DNA from: Verrucomicrobiota bacterium
Lineage (GTDB): Bacteria; Verrucomicrobiota; Lentisphaeria; JABSQK01; JAJFLO01
Reading direction: 5' to 3'
Length of the DNA: 64,000 nucleotides
Assembly (NCBI GenBank): GCA_021772635.1
Contig: JAJFLP010000122.1
Span: 40,079 to 104,078, forward strand
Below the pieces are notes generated by a model. It was not told the origin of the DNA, did not search any database, and saw only the letters and a list, made by a program, of their open reading frames with translations. Shown piece by piece: positions 36,910 to 46,906 of the stretch. The position numbers were made by a program, and so were the translations under genes. Position 1 is the first letter of the stretch. Each line of letters starts with the position of its first letter.

Positions 36910-37095
36910 ACAGCAATCCGATTTTCAGTCCGTTTCGACGGACTCTCTTTGTACAAGCGGACTCCGACAGGTCCGGATAGGCGTCTCGTACTGACGGGAT
37001 ACACTCTCGTGCAGGAAGACTTCGCTGATGCGGAGAGATATATAACTTATAATCAACTACATAAAGAGACTTCACGCAACATTTGGAAAACGAAA
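36910..37095 (+). repeat. Family A repeat, copy 9, upstream of yidC
   Basis: Variant with an extended GC-rich module (GGTCCGGATAGGCGTCTCG, ACTCTCGTGCAGGAAGAC, GATGCGGAGAGATAT) shared with the copy at 39041. TATAAC and TATAAT-like stretches occur at 37040-37052. It points at yidC. Confidence 0.7.
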
Positions 37096-37236
37096 AAGCG
37101 ATCTGCATGGATCCCGTTATATTGTTCGGGGCCGCTATTTGCAGGTATACGCCCACCGGCTTTGCGGCGTGGGCAGTTCTCAATTGATTACGTTTTCTGA
37201 ATAAGTTCGTTAGTTCAAAAGTCTAGTCATAGATTT

Positions 37237-38988
37237 ATGCGTAAAGAAGATATTCTAATTGTCGCGTCGTGCCTGGTTCTTCTCTTTGTCTGGTTCACGC
37301 GATTCTCGACTATACCCCCTCCAGTGCCCGCTGGTGAAGGCGGAAGCGCAACTTCCGAGGCAGTGAAAGCGAACGCATCGGTCGAGGAAGACGCCGCCTT
37401 TCGTACTGCTAACCCAATCTCTGCTTCCGATCCTCTCCCGACCGATAAAAAGCAGGATCAGATACTGCCTGCCGAAGTCTCTGAATATTTTACTCTCTCG
37501 CCGGCGGCGCCGATTACTTTCGGAATCGAGGGAAAGATGGATATCACGATCGACCCTGAGAAAGGGGGCATCGTAGACGTCGTATTATTCGAGTACAAAG
37601 AGAATGACCGCAAGAGTCCGATGCGCTTAGGTAATTCGGAAATTCCGATGTTGGATATCCAGGATAACGAGCGAAAATGGGTCTTCAGCCATGCTCGTGT
37701 TGATGAGGTTTCATCGTATCATCTTGCTATTTCGCGGGCCATCGTCGGGACTGCAATGACCCTCCAACAGCGTTGGGAGATCGACCTGGACTCCGCCCAC
37801 CAGATTAAATATACGGCCGGGCTCAAAAATCACGGCTCTGAGACGCTAAGTCTTAACGGGATACACATCGGTTGTGGCGTAATGAACCCGCTCGAAACCG
37901 CCGCTGGCTTTATGGGGAGCGGCGGGATGGACCAGCGCGTTGATATCTTAAATTCGGGGGACGAGAGCCCGAAGATAATTAATATCGACAAAATTACAGG
38001 GTACGATGAGGATGATCGTGCGAAGCTGCGTGGTTCACGAGTCGATTGGATTGCCATAGAGAATAAGTATTTCACGTCATTGATATCTGCTGAGCAACCT
38101 TTCGTCGGGTGTAATCTTTTCACGACGCCCGTCGACGAAAGCAAGGACGGTCGCAAGGATCCGCGGCTTCTTTACGGGTTCGCGTACCTTCCGAAAACGA
38201 ATATTAAAGCGCAGGAGGAACGCGTCTGGGAATTCGATTGCTTTATTGGCCCTAAGAACTATGATCTTTTTAAGGATTTGGGGCAGAATAAGCAGTCAAT
38301 TCTCAACTTTGATCAATTCCTTTTATTCCATTTTGAGTGGATGAAGGCCATTTCGCTGGGGATATTTTGGAGTCTCAGAAAACTGGAAGGGGTCTTCCAT
38401 AGCTATGGGATCGCGATAATTATCATTACGATAGTCATCCGTATGATATTTTGGCCAATTACGCATAAGAGTACCATTTGGTCAAAGAAGATGCAAAAAA
38501 TACAACCGCTCGCGCAGGAGTTGCGCGAGAAGTATAAGAGCGATCCACAAAAGATGCAGCAGAAGACGATGGAGTTGTATCGTGAGCATAAGATCAATCC
38601 CGTTTCCGGTTGCCTCCCAATGTTCCTTCAGATTCCCGTATTTTTCGCGTTGTTTAACGTTTTGAGGGGCGCCATCGAGCTGCGCCACGCTGGATTCTTA
38701 TGGGCACATGATTTATCGCAGCAAGATACCATCTATACTCTTCCTGGTATCGATATTCCCATCAATCCGCTCGCGGTTTTGATGGGGATTACGATGTTTT
38801 GGCAGCAGAAGATCATCCCGTCAAGTCCCGACCCCGTTCAACAGAAAGTAATGATGTTTATGACCGTCTTTTTTGTGATAATTTTATACGGCATGCCATC
38901 CGGTTTGACGCTGTACTGGACCATTAATCAGCTGATATCTATACTTCAGTATAAGGTTACCCATCAGGTTACGAACGACACAAAATAA
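37237..38988 (+). CDS. yidC: Membrane protein insertase YidC
   Basis: 583 residues. N-terminal signal anchor (ILIVASCLVLLFVWF), a large periplasmic beta domain of about 330 residues as in Gram-negative YidC, and the five-helix Oxa1 core from about 365: YGIAIIIITIVIRMIFWPITHKS, the positively charged cytoplasmic hairpin with MQKIQPLAQELREKYKSDPQKMQQKTMELYREHKINPVSGCLPMFLQIPVFFALF, and GLTLYWTINQLISILQ. It inserts and folds inner-membrane proteins, alone or with Sec. The length and periplasmic domain support a diderm cell plan. Confidence 0.96.
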   Translation: MRKEDILIVASCLVLLFVWFTRFSTIPPPVPAGEGGSATSEAVKANASVEEDAAFRTANPISASDPLPTDKKQDQILPAEVSEYFTLSPAAPITFGIEGKMDITIDPEKGGIVDVVLFEYKENDRKSPMRLGNSEIPMLDIQDNERKWVFSHARVDEVSSYHLAISRAIVGTAMTLQQRWEIDLDSAHQIKYTAGLKNHGSETLSLNGIHIGCGVMNPLETAAGFMGSGGMDQRVDILNSGDESPKIINIDKITGYDEDDRAKLRGSRVDWIAIENKYFTSLISAEQPFVGCNLFTTPVDESKDGRKDPRLLYGFAYLPKTNIKAQEERVWEFDCFIGPKNYDLFKDLGQNKQSILNFDQFLLFHFEWMKAISLGIFWSLRKLEGVFHSYGIAIIIITIVIRMIFWPITHKSTIWSKKMQKIQPLAQELREKYKSDPQKMQQKTMELYREHKINPVSGCLPMFLQIPVFFALFNVLRGAIELRHAGFLWAHDLSQQDTIYTLPGIDIPINPLAVLMGITMFWQQKIIPSSPDPVQQKVMMFMTVFFVIILYGMPSGLTLYWTINQLISILQYKVTHQVTNDTK

Positions 38989-39040
38989 CTAACGAGATCA
39001 AGTCCCGGAAATACGCATCGATCGGCGACATGATCTTATG

Positions 39041-39238
39041 ATTTGCAAGCAGTCTCGTACTTGCTTGTTTTCGGTTCTAATGGACCCCGAGAACGCGGTC
39101 CGGATAGGTGTCCGGTACTGTTCGGGATCCACGCTCGTGCGGGAAGACTCCGCTGACGCGGAGAGAAAGACTGTTTAGAATTGATCGCGCAAGAGATTTC
39201 GAGCGATTTTACGAAAACTCCAAGTCGATCAGTATACA
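39041..39238 (+). repeat. Family A repeat, copy 10, upstream of jag
   Basis: TTTGCAAGCAGT, the extended GC-rich module with GCTCGTGCGGGAAGACTCC and GACGCGGAGAGA, GAGCGATTTTACGAAAACTCC, and TATACA at 39233-39238, 30 bases before the jag ATG. Confidence 0.8.
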
Positions 39239-39268
39239 ATTAAGTTTCATACTAACGGAGTAGATATT

Positions 39269-39778
39269 ATGGCACTATCAAAATCACAATTGAAACAAAC
39301 CGAGGACGGATTTAATCGTTTAATCGATTTGCTCGGGTTGTCAGCAGATGTAGCTGTCAAGGAAAATAATAATTTGATTCACCTCGATGTGAAGACCGAT
39401 GATCCAGGGCGGCTTATTGGCCGGAACGGAAAGACATTAACGGCTTTGCAGCACTTACTTAACGGCATTCTTCTGAGAAAAGAGAAGTCGTTCCCCCGGG
39501 TTGTAGTCGAGGTCGCCGGGTACAAGGACACTCGGCCGCGCGAAAAGAAACCAATTGCTGCTGCTACTGCTACTGCCCCTGAGGGGGTTCCGGATAAGTT
39601 GAAGAAACAAGCGGAAGATACCGTTAAGGAAGTCAAACGCTGGGGCGAGCCGGTAGCGCTGCCGGCGATGCGTGCTGATGAGATAACACAAATTGAGGCC
39701 ATCCTGAAGAAGGATTCGGAAATCGAAATAGTGCATGGCAATAAGGACCGTATATCCGTGCGCCTCAAAAAGAGCTAA
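39269..39778 (+). CDS. jag: Jag/KhpB-type KH-R3H RNA-binding protein
   Basis: 169 residues. KH domain with DDPGRLIGRNGKTLTALQHLLNGI (about 48-72) followed by a basic alanine-rich linker and a C-terminal R3H-like region (VALPAMRADEITQIEAILKKDSEIE ending SVRLKKS). The R3H domain lacks the typical R-x3-H and is better described as degenerate. Jag/KhpB proteins bind RNA and lie next to yidC in many genomes. CGGAG lies about ten bases before the ATG. The TAA stop is inside a family C repeat. Confidence 0.88.
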   Translation: MALSKSQLKQTEDGFNRLIDLLGLSADVAVKENNNLIHLDVKTDDPGRLIGRNGKTLTALQHLLNGILLRKEKSFPRVVVEVAGYKDTRPREKKPIAAATATAPEGVPDKLKKQAEDTVKEVKRWGEPVALPAMRADEITQIEAILKKDSEIEIVHGNKDRISVRLKKS

Positions 39779-39838
39779 TCGGCTTATTTGAGCAGAGATT
39801 AGGGTTTTTAGCAGAATACGGATGAATTATTCAGGCTA
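39772..39838 (+). repeat. Family C repeat, copy 2, overlapping the jag stop
   Basis: Near-identical to 16341-16408. The TAA at 39776-39778 within GAGCTAATC is the jag stop codon. Confidence 0.88.
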
Positions 39839-39927
39839 TACTCGTAAATCGACACTCAATTTCGACGAGCCCAGCCTAAGCGAGTTTCACATCCAACTCC
39901 ACGAACCACCAGGATACGACAGCCTTG

Positions 39928-40749
39928 CTAAGGGGTGATCTTTTCAGCGAGCAACAGAAATTCGGCTTCAGACAGTGATTCCGCCCGAATATTTTCGTCG
40001 ATTTCAAGCGAGTTGAACGCCTCTGTTACGAGATCCTTCCCGAACTTTCGGCCCAGAACCGTTAGAAGCTTCTTTCGCCTTTGGGAGAAAGCCAGCTTCA
40101 CGACCGTAGAAAATCTTTTGTAAGCCGCCGGATCGGGTCGAGACGCTTTTAGATAGCAGGTGATCAACGCCGAATCGACCTCAGGAATTGGCCAAAAAAC
40201 ATTGGGAGGAACTCGGCGTTCGATTTTTACCGTGTAGACTGCCTGTAATCTAACGGATAATCCGTTATATGCTTTCGTCCCACGTTTCGCACTCAGCCGT
40301 TCGGCCATTTCCTTTTGGAAAAGGAAACACAGTGACGTCGGTTTTTTCTCCATCCCTAAAATTTGTGCGATGATAATAGAAGATATCGAGTAGGGGAGGT
40401 TCCCGACACAAGAATAGGCGGAGCCGCCGGTTAGATCGCCGAAATCTATCTTGGTTGCGTCGGCGTGGATCAACTGAATATCAGGGTGCGAACGAAATTT
40501 CTCGGCAAGATACTCGAAGAATCGGGAATCGTGTTCGATTGCGATAAGTTTTGCGTGTGCTGCCAGCAGAAGCGCGGTCAGATTTCCAGGGCCGGGGCCT
40601 ATTTCTACTATTACTTCACCCGGAACCGGATTAATCGTCTTCGCGATTGCATTCAGTAGATTTTTGTCAACAAGAAAATTTTGACCGAGCTTACGGCTGG
40701 CCCTGATCTTAAGGGTTCGCAGTAAATTTGTAAGTTCGCTCTTATTCAT
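39928..40749 (-). CDS. rsmA: 16S rRNA dimethyladenosine methyltransferase KsgA
   Basis: 273 residues. RNA adenine dimethylase with SRKLGQNFLVDKNLLNAIAK, the AdoMet loop VVEIGPGPGNLT-like VIVEIGPGPGNLTALLL, the catalytic CVGNLPYSISS motif and the C-terminal FSQRRKKLLTVL helix. It dimethylates two adenines at the 3' end of 16S rRNA during small-subunit maturation. Its ATG overlaps the surA stop (ATGA), so the two are coupled. Confidence 0.96.
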   Translation of the reverse strand: MNKSELTNLLRTLKIRASRKLGQNFLVDKNLLNAIAKTINPVPGEVIVEIGPGPGNLTALLLAAHAKLIAIEHDSRFFEYLAEKFRSHPDIQLIHADATKIDFGDLTGGSAYSCVGNLPYSISSIIIAQILGMEKKPTSLCFLFQKEMAERLSAKRGTKAYNGLSVRLQAVYTVKIERRVPPNVFWPIPEVDSALITCYLKASRPDPAAYKRFSTVVKLAFSQRRKKLLTVLGRKFGKDLVTEAFNSLEIDENIRAESLSEAEFLLLAEKITP

Positions 40750-41723
40750 TCCTTGAAATATATCCGAACGTAGGCCTTATTTCTCAGCTCAGATACATAC
40801 TCCTGATAGCGACGTTCCCTTTCGCGCTTATAAAGAGTTTCCTTGATCGCCTCATAGACTTCTTCGATCGCCGCGCGGCTCCCGGGTTTGACTTCGGCGA
40901 CGTGAATGAGGAATATCGTATTATCCAACGTCACCGGACGCGAGATGGTTCCGACGTTAAAATCATCGAGCGCAGCCTTAAACTCTGTTCGGATATCTCC
41001 CTCGCTCATCCATCCTAAGTCGCCTTTACTTTCTTTCGTAGGGTGAGTAGAAAAGTCGTTCACCAATTTATCAAAGTCCGTGCCGTCTTTAGCTAAACCA
41101 ATGATCTTCTGCAGGTAATCGCTATCACCGTTATTATCGATACCAATAAGCTGAAGCCGAACCTCCGGCGCCGCACCGAATTCGTCGAGATTATTATTGT
41201 AATAATCTTCCACTTCCTGCGGCGAGATATTGATATTTCGATCTACCGTTTGATTAAGTAATAAATTGATCGAGAGGCGTTTCTCAATTCCTTTCCTAAA
41301 TTCATCCATATTGGTACCGGTGGCTGTAAGCATCTCGTCGAATTTCTCCCAATTGCCGCCGGCTTGCGACGCTACAATCGAGTCGATTCTTTTCTCCAGT
41401 ACTTCGGTAGGAAACTGATACCCTTTACTCTCAAACTCGGTATAAATAAGCTTTTGGTTGATGAGTTCGTGTGCAGCTTTTACGCGGAACTGATTAATCT
41501 CATTGAACAATTTCGTTCGATGCTGCTCGTCTTTCAGTTGCTCAGCTGTGTATTTATTCTGAAGTTGTTTTTCGAGTGCGGAGTTGAATGTTGCGACATC
41601 GTAAACAGTTATAATCTGATCGTTTACGACTGCGACTATACCATCGGTATAGCCCATCTCCTGACTTTGAATCGCGATAGGAAAGGTCAGAAAAGCCACC
41701 AATATTGTAATCACAAAAGGCAT
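40746..41723 (-). CDS. surA: SurA-like periplasmic peptidyl-prolyl isomerase/chaperone
   Basis: 325 residues from ATG at 41723 (a TTG directly before it could add one), with AAGGAAA about ten bases upstream. Signal peptide (VITILVAFLTFPIAIQSQ), a SurA N-terminal domain with GIVAVVNDQIITVYDV, and one parvulin domain (about 200-295, VRLQLIGI, FSTHPTKESKGDLGWMSEGDI). E. coli SurA has two parvulin domains; one is common elsewhere. It escorts outer-membrane proteins to BamA, which is also in this window. The ksgA coupling is the same as in E. coli. Confidence 0.9.
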   Translation of the reverse strand: MPFVITILVAFLTFPIAIQSQEMGYTDGIVAVVNDQIITVYDVATFNSALEKQLQNKYTAEQLKDEQHRTKLFNEINQFRVKAAHELINQKLIYTEFESKGYQFPTEVLEKRIDSIVASQAGGNWEKFDEMLTATGTNMDEFRKGIEKRLSINLLLNQTVDRNINISPQEVEDYYNNNLDEFGAAPEVRLQLIGIDNNGDSDYLQKIIGLAKDGTDFDKLVNDFSTHPTKESKGDLGWMSEGDIRTEFKAALDDFNVGTISRPVTLDNTIFLIHVAEVKPGSRAAIEEVYEAIKETLYKRERERRYQEYVSELRNKAYVRIYFKE

Positions 41724-41828
41724 CAAAATCTTTTCCTTAGAATATTACTAGACTGTGGGCGGCCTAAAGCCAATGCAGCGGCATAGTTTTTGAATACGGC
41801 GTAAAAACGCGCAGTCGGGTTCGGCACC

Positions 41829-41907
41829 ATAATTTCCGGACGACTTTAATTAGTCAGCCAAGAGGTATCGAACGATAATCCGAAAACTTGAAGATATTCG
41901 GTATACT
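41829..41907 (+). repeat. Family A repeat, copy 11, short form
   Basis: GGACGACTTTAATTAGTCAG, CGAACGATAATCCGAAAAC and a TATACT box at 41902-41907. It is in plus orientation between two minus-strand genes and so points into the clpX 3' end. Confidence 0.75.
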
Positions 41908-41929
41908 ACAAAAGTTTGACAGATAAAAC

Positions 41930-43255
41930 TTACGCAACGTTCGCTGCGTGTTTCCGTCGCTTCTTTAATTTTGGCTGTTGCTGCCGTGTAACCACGTGCT
42001 CATCTATAGTACAGGTCGCAATATCGTTGCGGGACGGTAAGTCGAACATAATATCCAGCATTATATATTCTAAAATCGATCGCAATCCACGCGCTCCAGT
42101 CTCCTTCTTTATCGCTAGCTTAGCGAGCGCTTTGAGCGCTTCCTCTGTAAATCTGAGTTCCACGTTTTCCATTGCGAACAACTGCTGATATTGCTTTGTA
42201 ATTGCGTTTTTCGTTGACGTCAGGATTTCTATCAATTCATCTTCTTCAAGTTCCCTCAATACAGCGATCAATGGAAGTCTCCCAATGAATTCCGGGATAA
42301 GCCCAAACTTTAACAGGTCTTCTGATTGTACGTGGTTCAAAAGCTCTTTATCGTCGTGTAACACGAGTGAATCTGATTCTTCCTCTTCGGCTGACTCTGA
42401 CAGGAAGCCTAGCAAACGCCTGCCGATTCGGCGTTTAATAACTTTGTCCAGCGACACGAATGCCCCTGCGCAGATAAAGAGAATATTATTTGTTTCAACT
42501 TGAAGATACTCCTGGTGCGGATGTTTACGCCCGCCTTTCGGTGGCACATTTGCCACCGAACCTTCCAGAATTTTAAGTAAAGCCTGTTGCACACCTTCCC
42601 CAGAGACGTCACGGGTTATCGAGACGTTCTCGGATTTCTTAGAAATCTTGTCGATTTCATCAATATATATGATGCCAATTTGTGCGCGCTCAATGTTGTA
42701 GTCCGCGGCCTGAACGAGACGAAGGATAATGTTCTCAACATCTTCCCCTACATACCCGGCTTCTGTCAGAGTCGTTGCGTCGGCGATTGCGAATGGCACG
42801 TCCAGAATCTTCGCTAATGTGCGGGCCAAGAGAGTCTTGCCGGACCCGGTAGGACCGACCAATAGGATATTGCTTTTCTCAAGCTCCACATCCGTATCGG
42901 ACCGGTCAGATCTGGCGGGGGAACCCGCTCTCATAAACTGCAATCGCTTATAGTGATTATGGACCGCAACCGATAGTACTTTCTTTACGTATTCCTGTCC
43001 TACGACGTATTCATCGAGAGCCGCTTTGATGTCCACCGGCTTCGGGACACGCAACTCGGGGATTTTCAGCGGCGATTTACTCGGCGTTTTCTCGATAACG
43101 CTGCCCTCGCCGCTGGCGAGCATATCATCACAGAGCTTTACGCAATCTGAACAAATATAAATGCCGGAAGGACTGGAAATCATCTGTGGCGCTTCGTTAC
43201 GGGAGCGTCCGCAAAATGAGCAGAAAATCTGATTTCGACTGCTTTTCTTTGCCAT
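41930..43255 (-). CDS. clpX: ATP-dependent Clp protease ATPase subunit ClpX
   Basis: 441 residues. N-terminal C4 zinc domain ([16 protein letters not shown]...[10 protein letters not shown]), AAA+ module with [13 protein letters not shown], the Walker B region [27 protein letters not shown], the IGF-type loop region [12 protein letters not shown], and the C-terminal small domain. It unfolds tagged substrates and feeds them to ClpP. A 30-residue tail rich in lysine and alanine follows. The gene starts 18 bases after clpP on the same strand, so they form one operon with tig. Confidence 0.97.
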   Translation of the reverse strand: MAKKSSRNQIFCSFCGRSRNEAPQMISSPSGIYICSDCVKLCDDMLASGEGSVIEKTPSKSPLKIPELRVPKPVDIKAALDEYVVGQEYVKKVLSVAVHNHYKRLQFMRAGSPARSDRSDTDVELEKSNILLVGPTGSGKTLLARTLAKILDVPFAIADATTLTEAGYVGEDVENIILRLVQAADYNIERAQIGIIYIDEIDKISKKSENVSITRDVSGEGVQQALLKILEGSVANVPPKGGRKHPHQEYLQVETNNILFICAGAFVSLDKVIKRRIGRRLLGFLSESAEEEESDSLVLHDDKELLNHVQSEDLLKFGLIPEFIGRLPLIAVLRELEEDELIEILTSTKNAITKQYQQLFAMENVELRFTEEALKALAKLAIKKETGARGLRSILEYIMLDIMFDLPSRNDIATCTIDEHVVTRQQQPKLKKRRKHAANVA

Positions 43256-43273
43256 AATTTGTCACTTACTGGA

Positions 43274-43870
43274 TTATTTATCGTCCGATTTAACTTTTGT
43301 TAATACCGAGTCAACCAACCCGTAGTCGCAGGCCTCGGTCGCGCTCATGTATAAGTCGCGTTCTGTATCTTTCTCGACCTGCTCGGTTTTTACACCGGTA
43401 TGCGTTGCCAGTATCTGATTCAAAGAGCGTCGCAGTCGGATAATCTCTTTCGCCTGAATGCCGATATCCGACGCCGATCCTGTCGTACCACCCCACGGTT
43501 GGTGAATCATAATGCGGGCATTCGGTAACGCGTAGCGTTTCCCCTTTGTGCCGGCCGCGAGCAGAACTGCGCCTAGGCTGGCCGCCTGGCCAACGCAGTA
43601 GGTTCGAATGTCACAACTGAGGATCTGCATTGTGTCATAGATTGCCATGCCGGCGGTGACAGCTCCGCCGGGGCTGTTTATATAAAAATCTATGTCCTTC
43701 TGCGGATCTTCCGACTGCAGGTATAGAAACTCGGCGATCAATAAATTCGCAACGACGTCATCGATTGGAGTTCCGAGGATAACAATCCGATCTTTAAGCA
43801 AACGAGAGAATATGTCATATCCACGCTCACCGTGCGCTGTCTGTTCAACAACCATTGGAACCAGTGTCAT
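43274..43870 (-). CDS. clpP: ATP-dependent Clp protease proteolytic subunit
   Basis: 198 residues, standard ClpP length. Catalytic triad motifs: serine in [14 protein letters not shown], histidine in [10 protein letters not shown], and the downstream aspartate region in [22 protein letters not shown]. The N-terminal [28 protein letters not shown] is also typical. It has a GGGATG-type ribosome site and follows a reversed family A repeat whose TATACA box lies about 24 bases upstream. It forms the tetradecameric peptidase with ClpX. Confidence 0.97.
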   Translation of the reverse strand: MTLVPMVVEQTAHGERGYDIFSRLLKDRIVILGTPIDDVVANLLIAEFLYLQSEDPQKDIDFYINSPGGAVTAGMAIYDTMQILSCDIRTYCVGQAASLGAVLLAAGTKGKRYALPNARIMIHQPWGGTTGSASDIGIQAKEIIRLRRSLNQILATHTGVKTEQVEKDTERDLYMSATEACDYGLVDSVLTKVKSDDK

Positions 43871-43893
43871 AAGATCATCCCTTTCTTTTTATA

Positions 43894-43993
43894 TGTATAC
43901 CGAACGCCTACGAGATTTCGAAATCTCGTGCGTGGTTAGTTCAAAGTCGTCCAAAAAATTGTACTGCCTGCAGTGTAGACTGTAAGCAGTCGA
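43894..43993 (-). repeat. Family A repeat, copy 12, short form, upstream of clpP
   Basis: Minus orientation. CTGCAGGCAGTACAATTTT, TTGGACGACTTTGAAC, a GAGATTTCGAAATCTC palindrome, GGCGTTCGG and TATACA at 43894-43899, directed at clpP. Confidence 0.82.
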
Positions 43994-44010
43994 TTATTCG
44001 AAATAGCGCT

Positions 44011-45348
44011 CTATGTTCCGGAAGATCTCTCTTCGACATCGGCAATTTCAATTAGTTTCGTTATTACATTCGCCATCAAGAGATTCAATGTAATAGTTGA
44101 CCGTAGCGCATCTTCGTCAATGGGATTATTCTTCCCGTTACCACTTGCAGCACGTTCCTGGTGAAATCTCTCTACCTGAGCATTAATTTCAGCGTCAGGG
44201 ATCTTAATACTCTCTTTTCGTCCGATTTCCGTCATAATATATTGCAGCTTCAAACGTCGGGTTGCAGTATCCTCAATTGTTTTTAGAAAGCGTCCACGTT
44301 CCTCCTCGTCTTTAAATACGCTTTCGAACGACAGCCCCGTGCGTTTCCACTGCTCCAGTGATGCAGAGAGGGCGTGCTGTTTCTCCAACTCGAGAACTTT
44401 CGGAGGCAAGGGAAACTTTGTTTTGTCAACCAAGTAGTCGCTAACCTGTCTTTCCAAATATTTGCGGCGTTCGACTTCTTTGTCGTAGAGGAGCTTGTCT
44501 TTAATTACGGTCTTGAGGTGTTCTACGTTCTCCGAACCGACGGACTTCGCGAATTCATCGGTTAGTTCTGGTTTTACCCTGGCGTGAATTTCGTGGATTT
44601 TAAAATGATATTGCAAGGTCTTTCCCGTCAGTGCGGGTTCGTAAAAATCGTCAGGAAACGTCACGTCTAATGATCGCTCGTCTCCGGACACGACTCCCAG
44701 CAAACCCGTCTTGGTACCTGGAATTAATTCCGGGTCTCCCAGCAACAGCCACGTCTCGCTACTTTCGAGCAGTTGTCGAGCAGATACCGGGATATTATCG
44801 TCGTCTTGTTCCGTCGTCTTATAACTGAGTTTCAGCATATCATTTTCTTCCGCCGCGCGATCAATCTGGCTAAAGGTCGAACGTTCGCCTAAGAGTTTAT
44901 CGATGAAGCCGTCCGTATCCTTTTCCTCGACTTTAACTTCGAGATCTGTTAATTTTATGCCGTCGTATTTCGGTAACTCAACCGTTGGAGCGATGTCGAA
45001 TTCAATGGTAAAGGTGAAGTCCTTATTCTTCTCGATCGTCCCGATGGCATCCTTCGCTATCGTCGGCATCGTGACAGGATTTGCTTCGCATCGTTCAAGT
45101 GCAGTCCGCAGTCCGGTATTAACGAGTTCCCCTCGCACTTCTTCGTTTATCTTCTTCGCGAACCTCCCTGTAACCAAATTTGACGGCGTTCTGCCAGGTC
45201 GGAACCCCGGAATTTTAGCGTGTCTGGCGAAATTCGATTCCATCCCGGAGATCAGATGATTAACCTCCGTCGCGGGGATGGTAATATCCATCGCGTATTG
45301 ACAAGGGGCGATCTCTTTCGGATTCGTCGTTATTTTTTCAGTATCCAA
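44011..45348 (-). CDS. tig: Trigger factor
   Basis: 445 residues. N-terminal ribosome-binding domain with ANFARHAKIPGFRPGRTPSNLV-type sequence (ESNFARHAKIPGFRPGR), an FKBP-like PPIase domain (about 160-245) and a long helical C-terminal chaperone domain. It binds nascent chains at the exit tunnel. The start is a TTG with CGGAG 11 bases upstream; a shorter start would remove conserved sequence. Gene order tig-clpP-clpX is the classical one. A reversed family A repeat precedes it. Confidence 0.94.
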   Translation of the reverse strand: MDTEKITTNPKEIAPCQYAMDITIPATEVNHLISGMESNFARHAKIPGFRPGRTPSNLVTGRFAKKINEEVRGELVNTGLRTALERCEANPVTMPTIAKDAIGTIEKNKDFTFTIEFDIAPTVELPKYDGIKLTDLEVKVEEKDTDGFIDKLLGERSTFSQIDRAAEENDMLKLSYKTTEQDDDNIPVSARQLLESSETWLLLGDPELIPGTKTGLLGVVSGDERSLDVTFPDDFYEPALTGKTLQYHFKIHEIHARVKPELTDEFAKSVGSENVEHLKTVIKDKLLYDKEVERRKYLERQVSDYLVDKTKFPLPPKVLELEKQHALSASLEQWKRTGLSFESVFKDEEERGRFLKTIEDTATRRLKLQYIMTEIGRKESIKIPDAEINAQVERFHQERAASGNGKNNPIDEDALRSTITLNLLMANVITKLIEIADVEERSSGT

Positions 45349-45374
45349 ATGATTTATACTCCGTTTAATATGTA

Positions 45375-45478
45375 GTTATCCCAATCGTCTTCATCCCGCA
45401 TGCGGGACGAAATATTGTTCGATATCCCTTAGGTAATGAACTCAAAGTCGTCCAAAAATTGTACTGCTTGCAGTATAT
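45375..45478 (-). repeat. Family A repeat, copy 13, upstream of tig
   Basis: Minus orientation. CTGCAAGCAGTACAATTTT, GGACGACTTTGAGTTC, the CCCGCATGCGGG module and a weak GATAAC at the end. A second TATAAA lies at the tig start. Confidence 0.8.
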
Positions 45479-46152
45479 CAACAACTTATTGAGTCTGTAT
45501 TCGTGTAAGTGTGCTGAGTTCGGATTGCTATAAACGATTACAGATTACAGATTACCGCGGGGATGCGGAGAGAATACAGAAGAGATCAGATACCATTGCG
45601 GAAAGCGCATTTATCTGAGTAATTCTTTGAGACTTCGTCAGCGATTAATGCTTTAGCGAATCTCGCCGTTACGCTCGGAACTCGTATTGTACGCGTAGAG
45701 AAACCGCAAACAATGGATCAAAGTGATTTCGCGTACCGCAGTGTGTGTGAATCGAGTCTGAACGCTTCATCCAGTTGTTCGCGGTAGTAATATTATTCTC
45801 TGGTTTTGGGTTACTCCCAATTAGAAAATAACCGTCTATATTTCTCTTCGTGTCTCCATGGTAAATAGTTACAACGAGGTATAACCTAACCGGTATTTAC
45901 GACTTCCCCGATGAATAATTCCGCTACACTAACCCCAATACGGGATATGAAAACCAGAATTCTCTTAATTATCGCCTTCGGTGATAGCGAAAATTCCAGA
46001 CCCGGGAGAATCGTCACAAGCCCTCACTCGCAGAGCAACGATCGGTGGCTCATGCAATCGAACACCGGTGCGATCAGTTTTAACCCCTTCCGCAGGGAAA
46101 CGGATAAGCAAAATCCGGACGTTGAGTTGGAATTTACAGTTTAGGAGCCGTC
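45479..46152. other. Long intergenic gap between divergent tig and cysC
   Basis: About 670 bases. A short family A relic (GGGATGCGGAGAGAATAC) lies near 45560. A 77-codon frame at 45911-46144 ends just before cysC but looks non-coding. Nothing else was recognised. Confidence 0.45.
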
Positions 46153-46752
46153 GTGGCGTTTAACGAGTTAGCGAATATAGACAAATCAATTACTCGGCGT
46201 CGCCGAGAATCATTGCTCGGCCAAAGGGGTGCGGTCGTTTGGTTTACAGGGCTTTCAGGTGCTGGAAAATCGACCCTCGCGAACGCGTTGGAGGAGTGGC
46301 TTAACGAAAAAGGCAAGCTGACGTATCTACTTGATGGCGATATCATGCGTACGGGACTGAGTCAAGACCTGGGATTCAGCCACGATGATCGAATGGAGAA
46401 TATCCGGCGAATAGCGGAAGTCTCGAAAATCCTGGTACACTCCGGTGTGATCTGCATCTCCGCATTCATCTCTCCTTATAGAGAATCGCGGGAACTCGCA
46501 CGTCGTGTCATCGGAGAGGATGATTTTTACGTTATTTACGTTTCGACGCCGCTCGCCGTCTGCGAAGGACGTGACCCGAAAGGACTATACATGAAGGCAC
46601 GTCAGGGCGTGATACCCGAGTTTACGGGAGTTAGTTCACCATATGAAGAGCCGGTGGACCCGAATCTTATCCTGGACACCTCGCAGCATGATATCGACGC
46701 GTGCTTGAAATTGGCTACCGAGATGATCAGAGCTGCCGGAGTGATCGGATAG
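46153..46752 (+). CDS. cysC: Adenylylsulfate (APS) kinase
   Basis: 199 residues starting with GTG six bases after AGGAG. P-loop GLSGAGKST (33-41), YLLDGDIMRTGLSQDLGFSHDDRMENIRRI, the SAFISPYRESRELAR segment and GRDPKGLYMKARQG are diagnostic. It phosphorylates APS to PAPS for sulfate assimilation or sulfotransfer. No sulfurylase gene is near, so the pathway context is incomplete here. Stand-alone gene, convergent with the response regulator. Confidence 0.95.
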   Translation: MAFNELANIDKSITRRRRESLLGQRGAVVWFTGLSGAGKSTLANALEEWLNEKGKLTYLLDGDIMRTGLSQDLGFSHDDRMENIRRIAEVSKILVHSGVICISAFISPYRESRELARRVIGEDDFYVIYVSTPLAVCEGRDPKGLYMKARQGVIPEFTGVSSPYEEPVDPNLILDTSQHDIDACLKLATEMIRAAGVIG

Positions 46753-46802
46753 ACGAGAGGAGCCGGTATATTTTCAAGTTTGACGGACATACTGTCGACC
46801 TA

Positions 46803-46895
46803 TACTGCAGGCAGTACAATTTTTGACTAGCTTAGAATTTATCAGCCAAAAATATCCGAACGATATTTCGAAAACTCGAAGGCGTTCAGTATAAT
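46803..46895 (+). repeat. Family A repeat, copy 14, short form
   Basis: The cleanest short copy: CTGCAGGCAGTACAATTTT, ATTTATCAGCCAAAAATATC, CGAACGATATTTCGAAAAC, GAAGGCGTTCAG and TATAAT at 46890-46895. It sits between convergent genes. Confidence 0.88.
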
Positions 46896-46906
46896 ATCAG
46901 GACTGG

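Noticed and set aside
36661..37200. 179-codon frame overlapping yidD and the following repeat
   Set aside because: Its first part is yidD in another frame and the rest is family A repeat sequence.
45911..46144. 77-codon frame ending just before cysC
   Set aside because: No ribosome site, no recognisable domain, composition unlike neighbouring genes.
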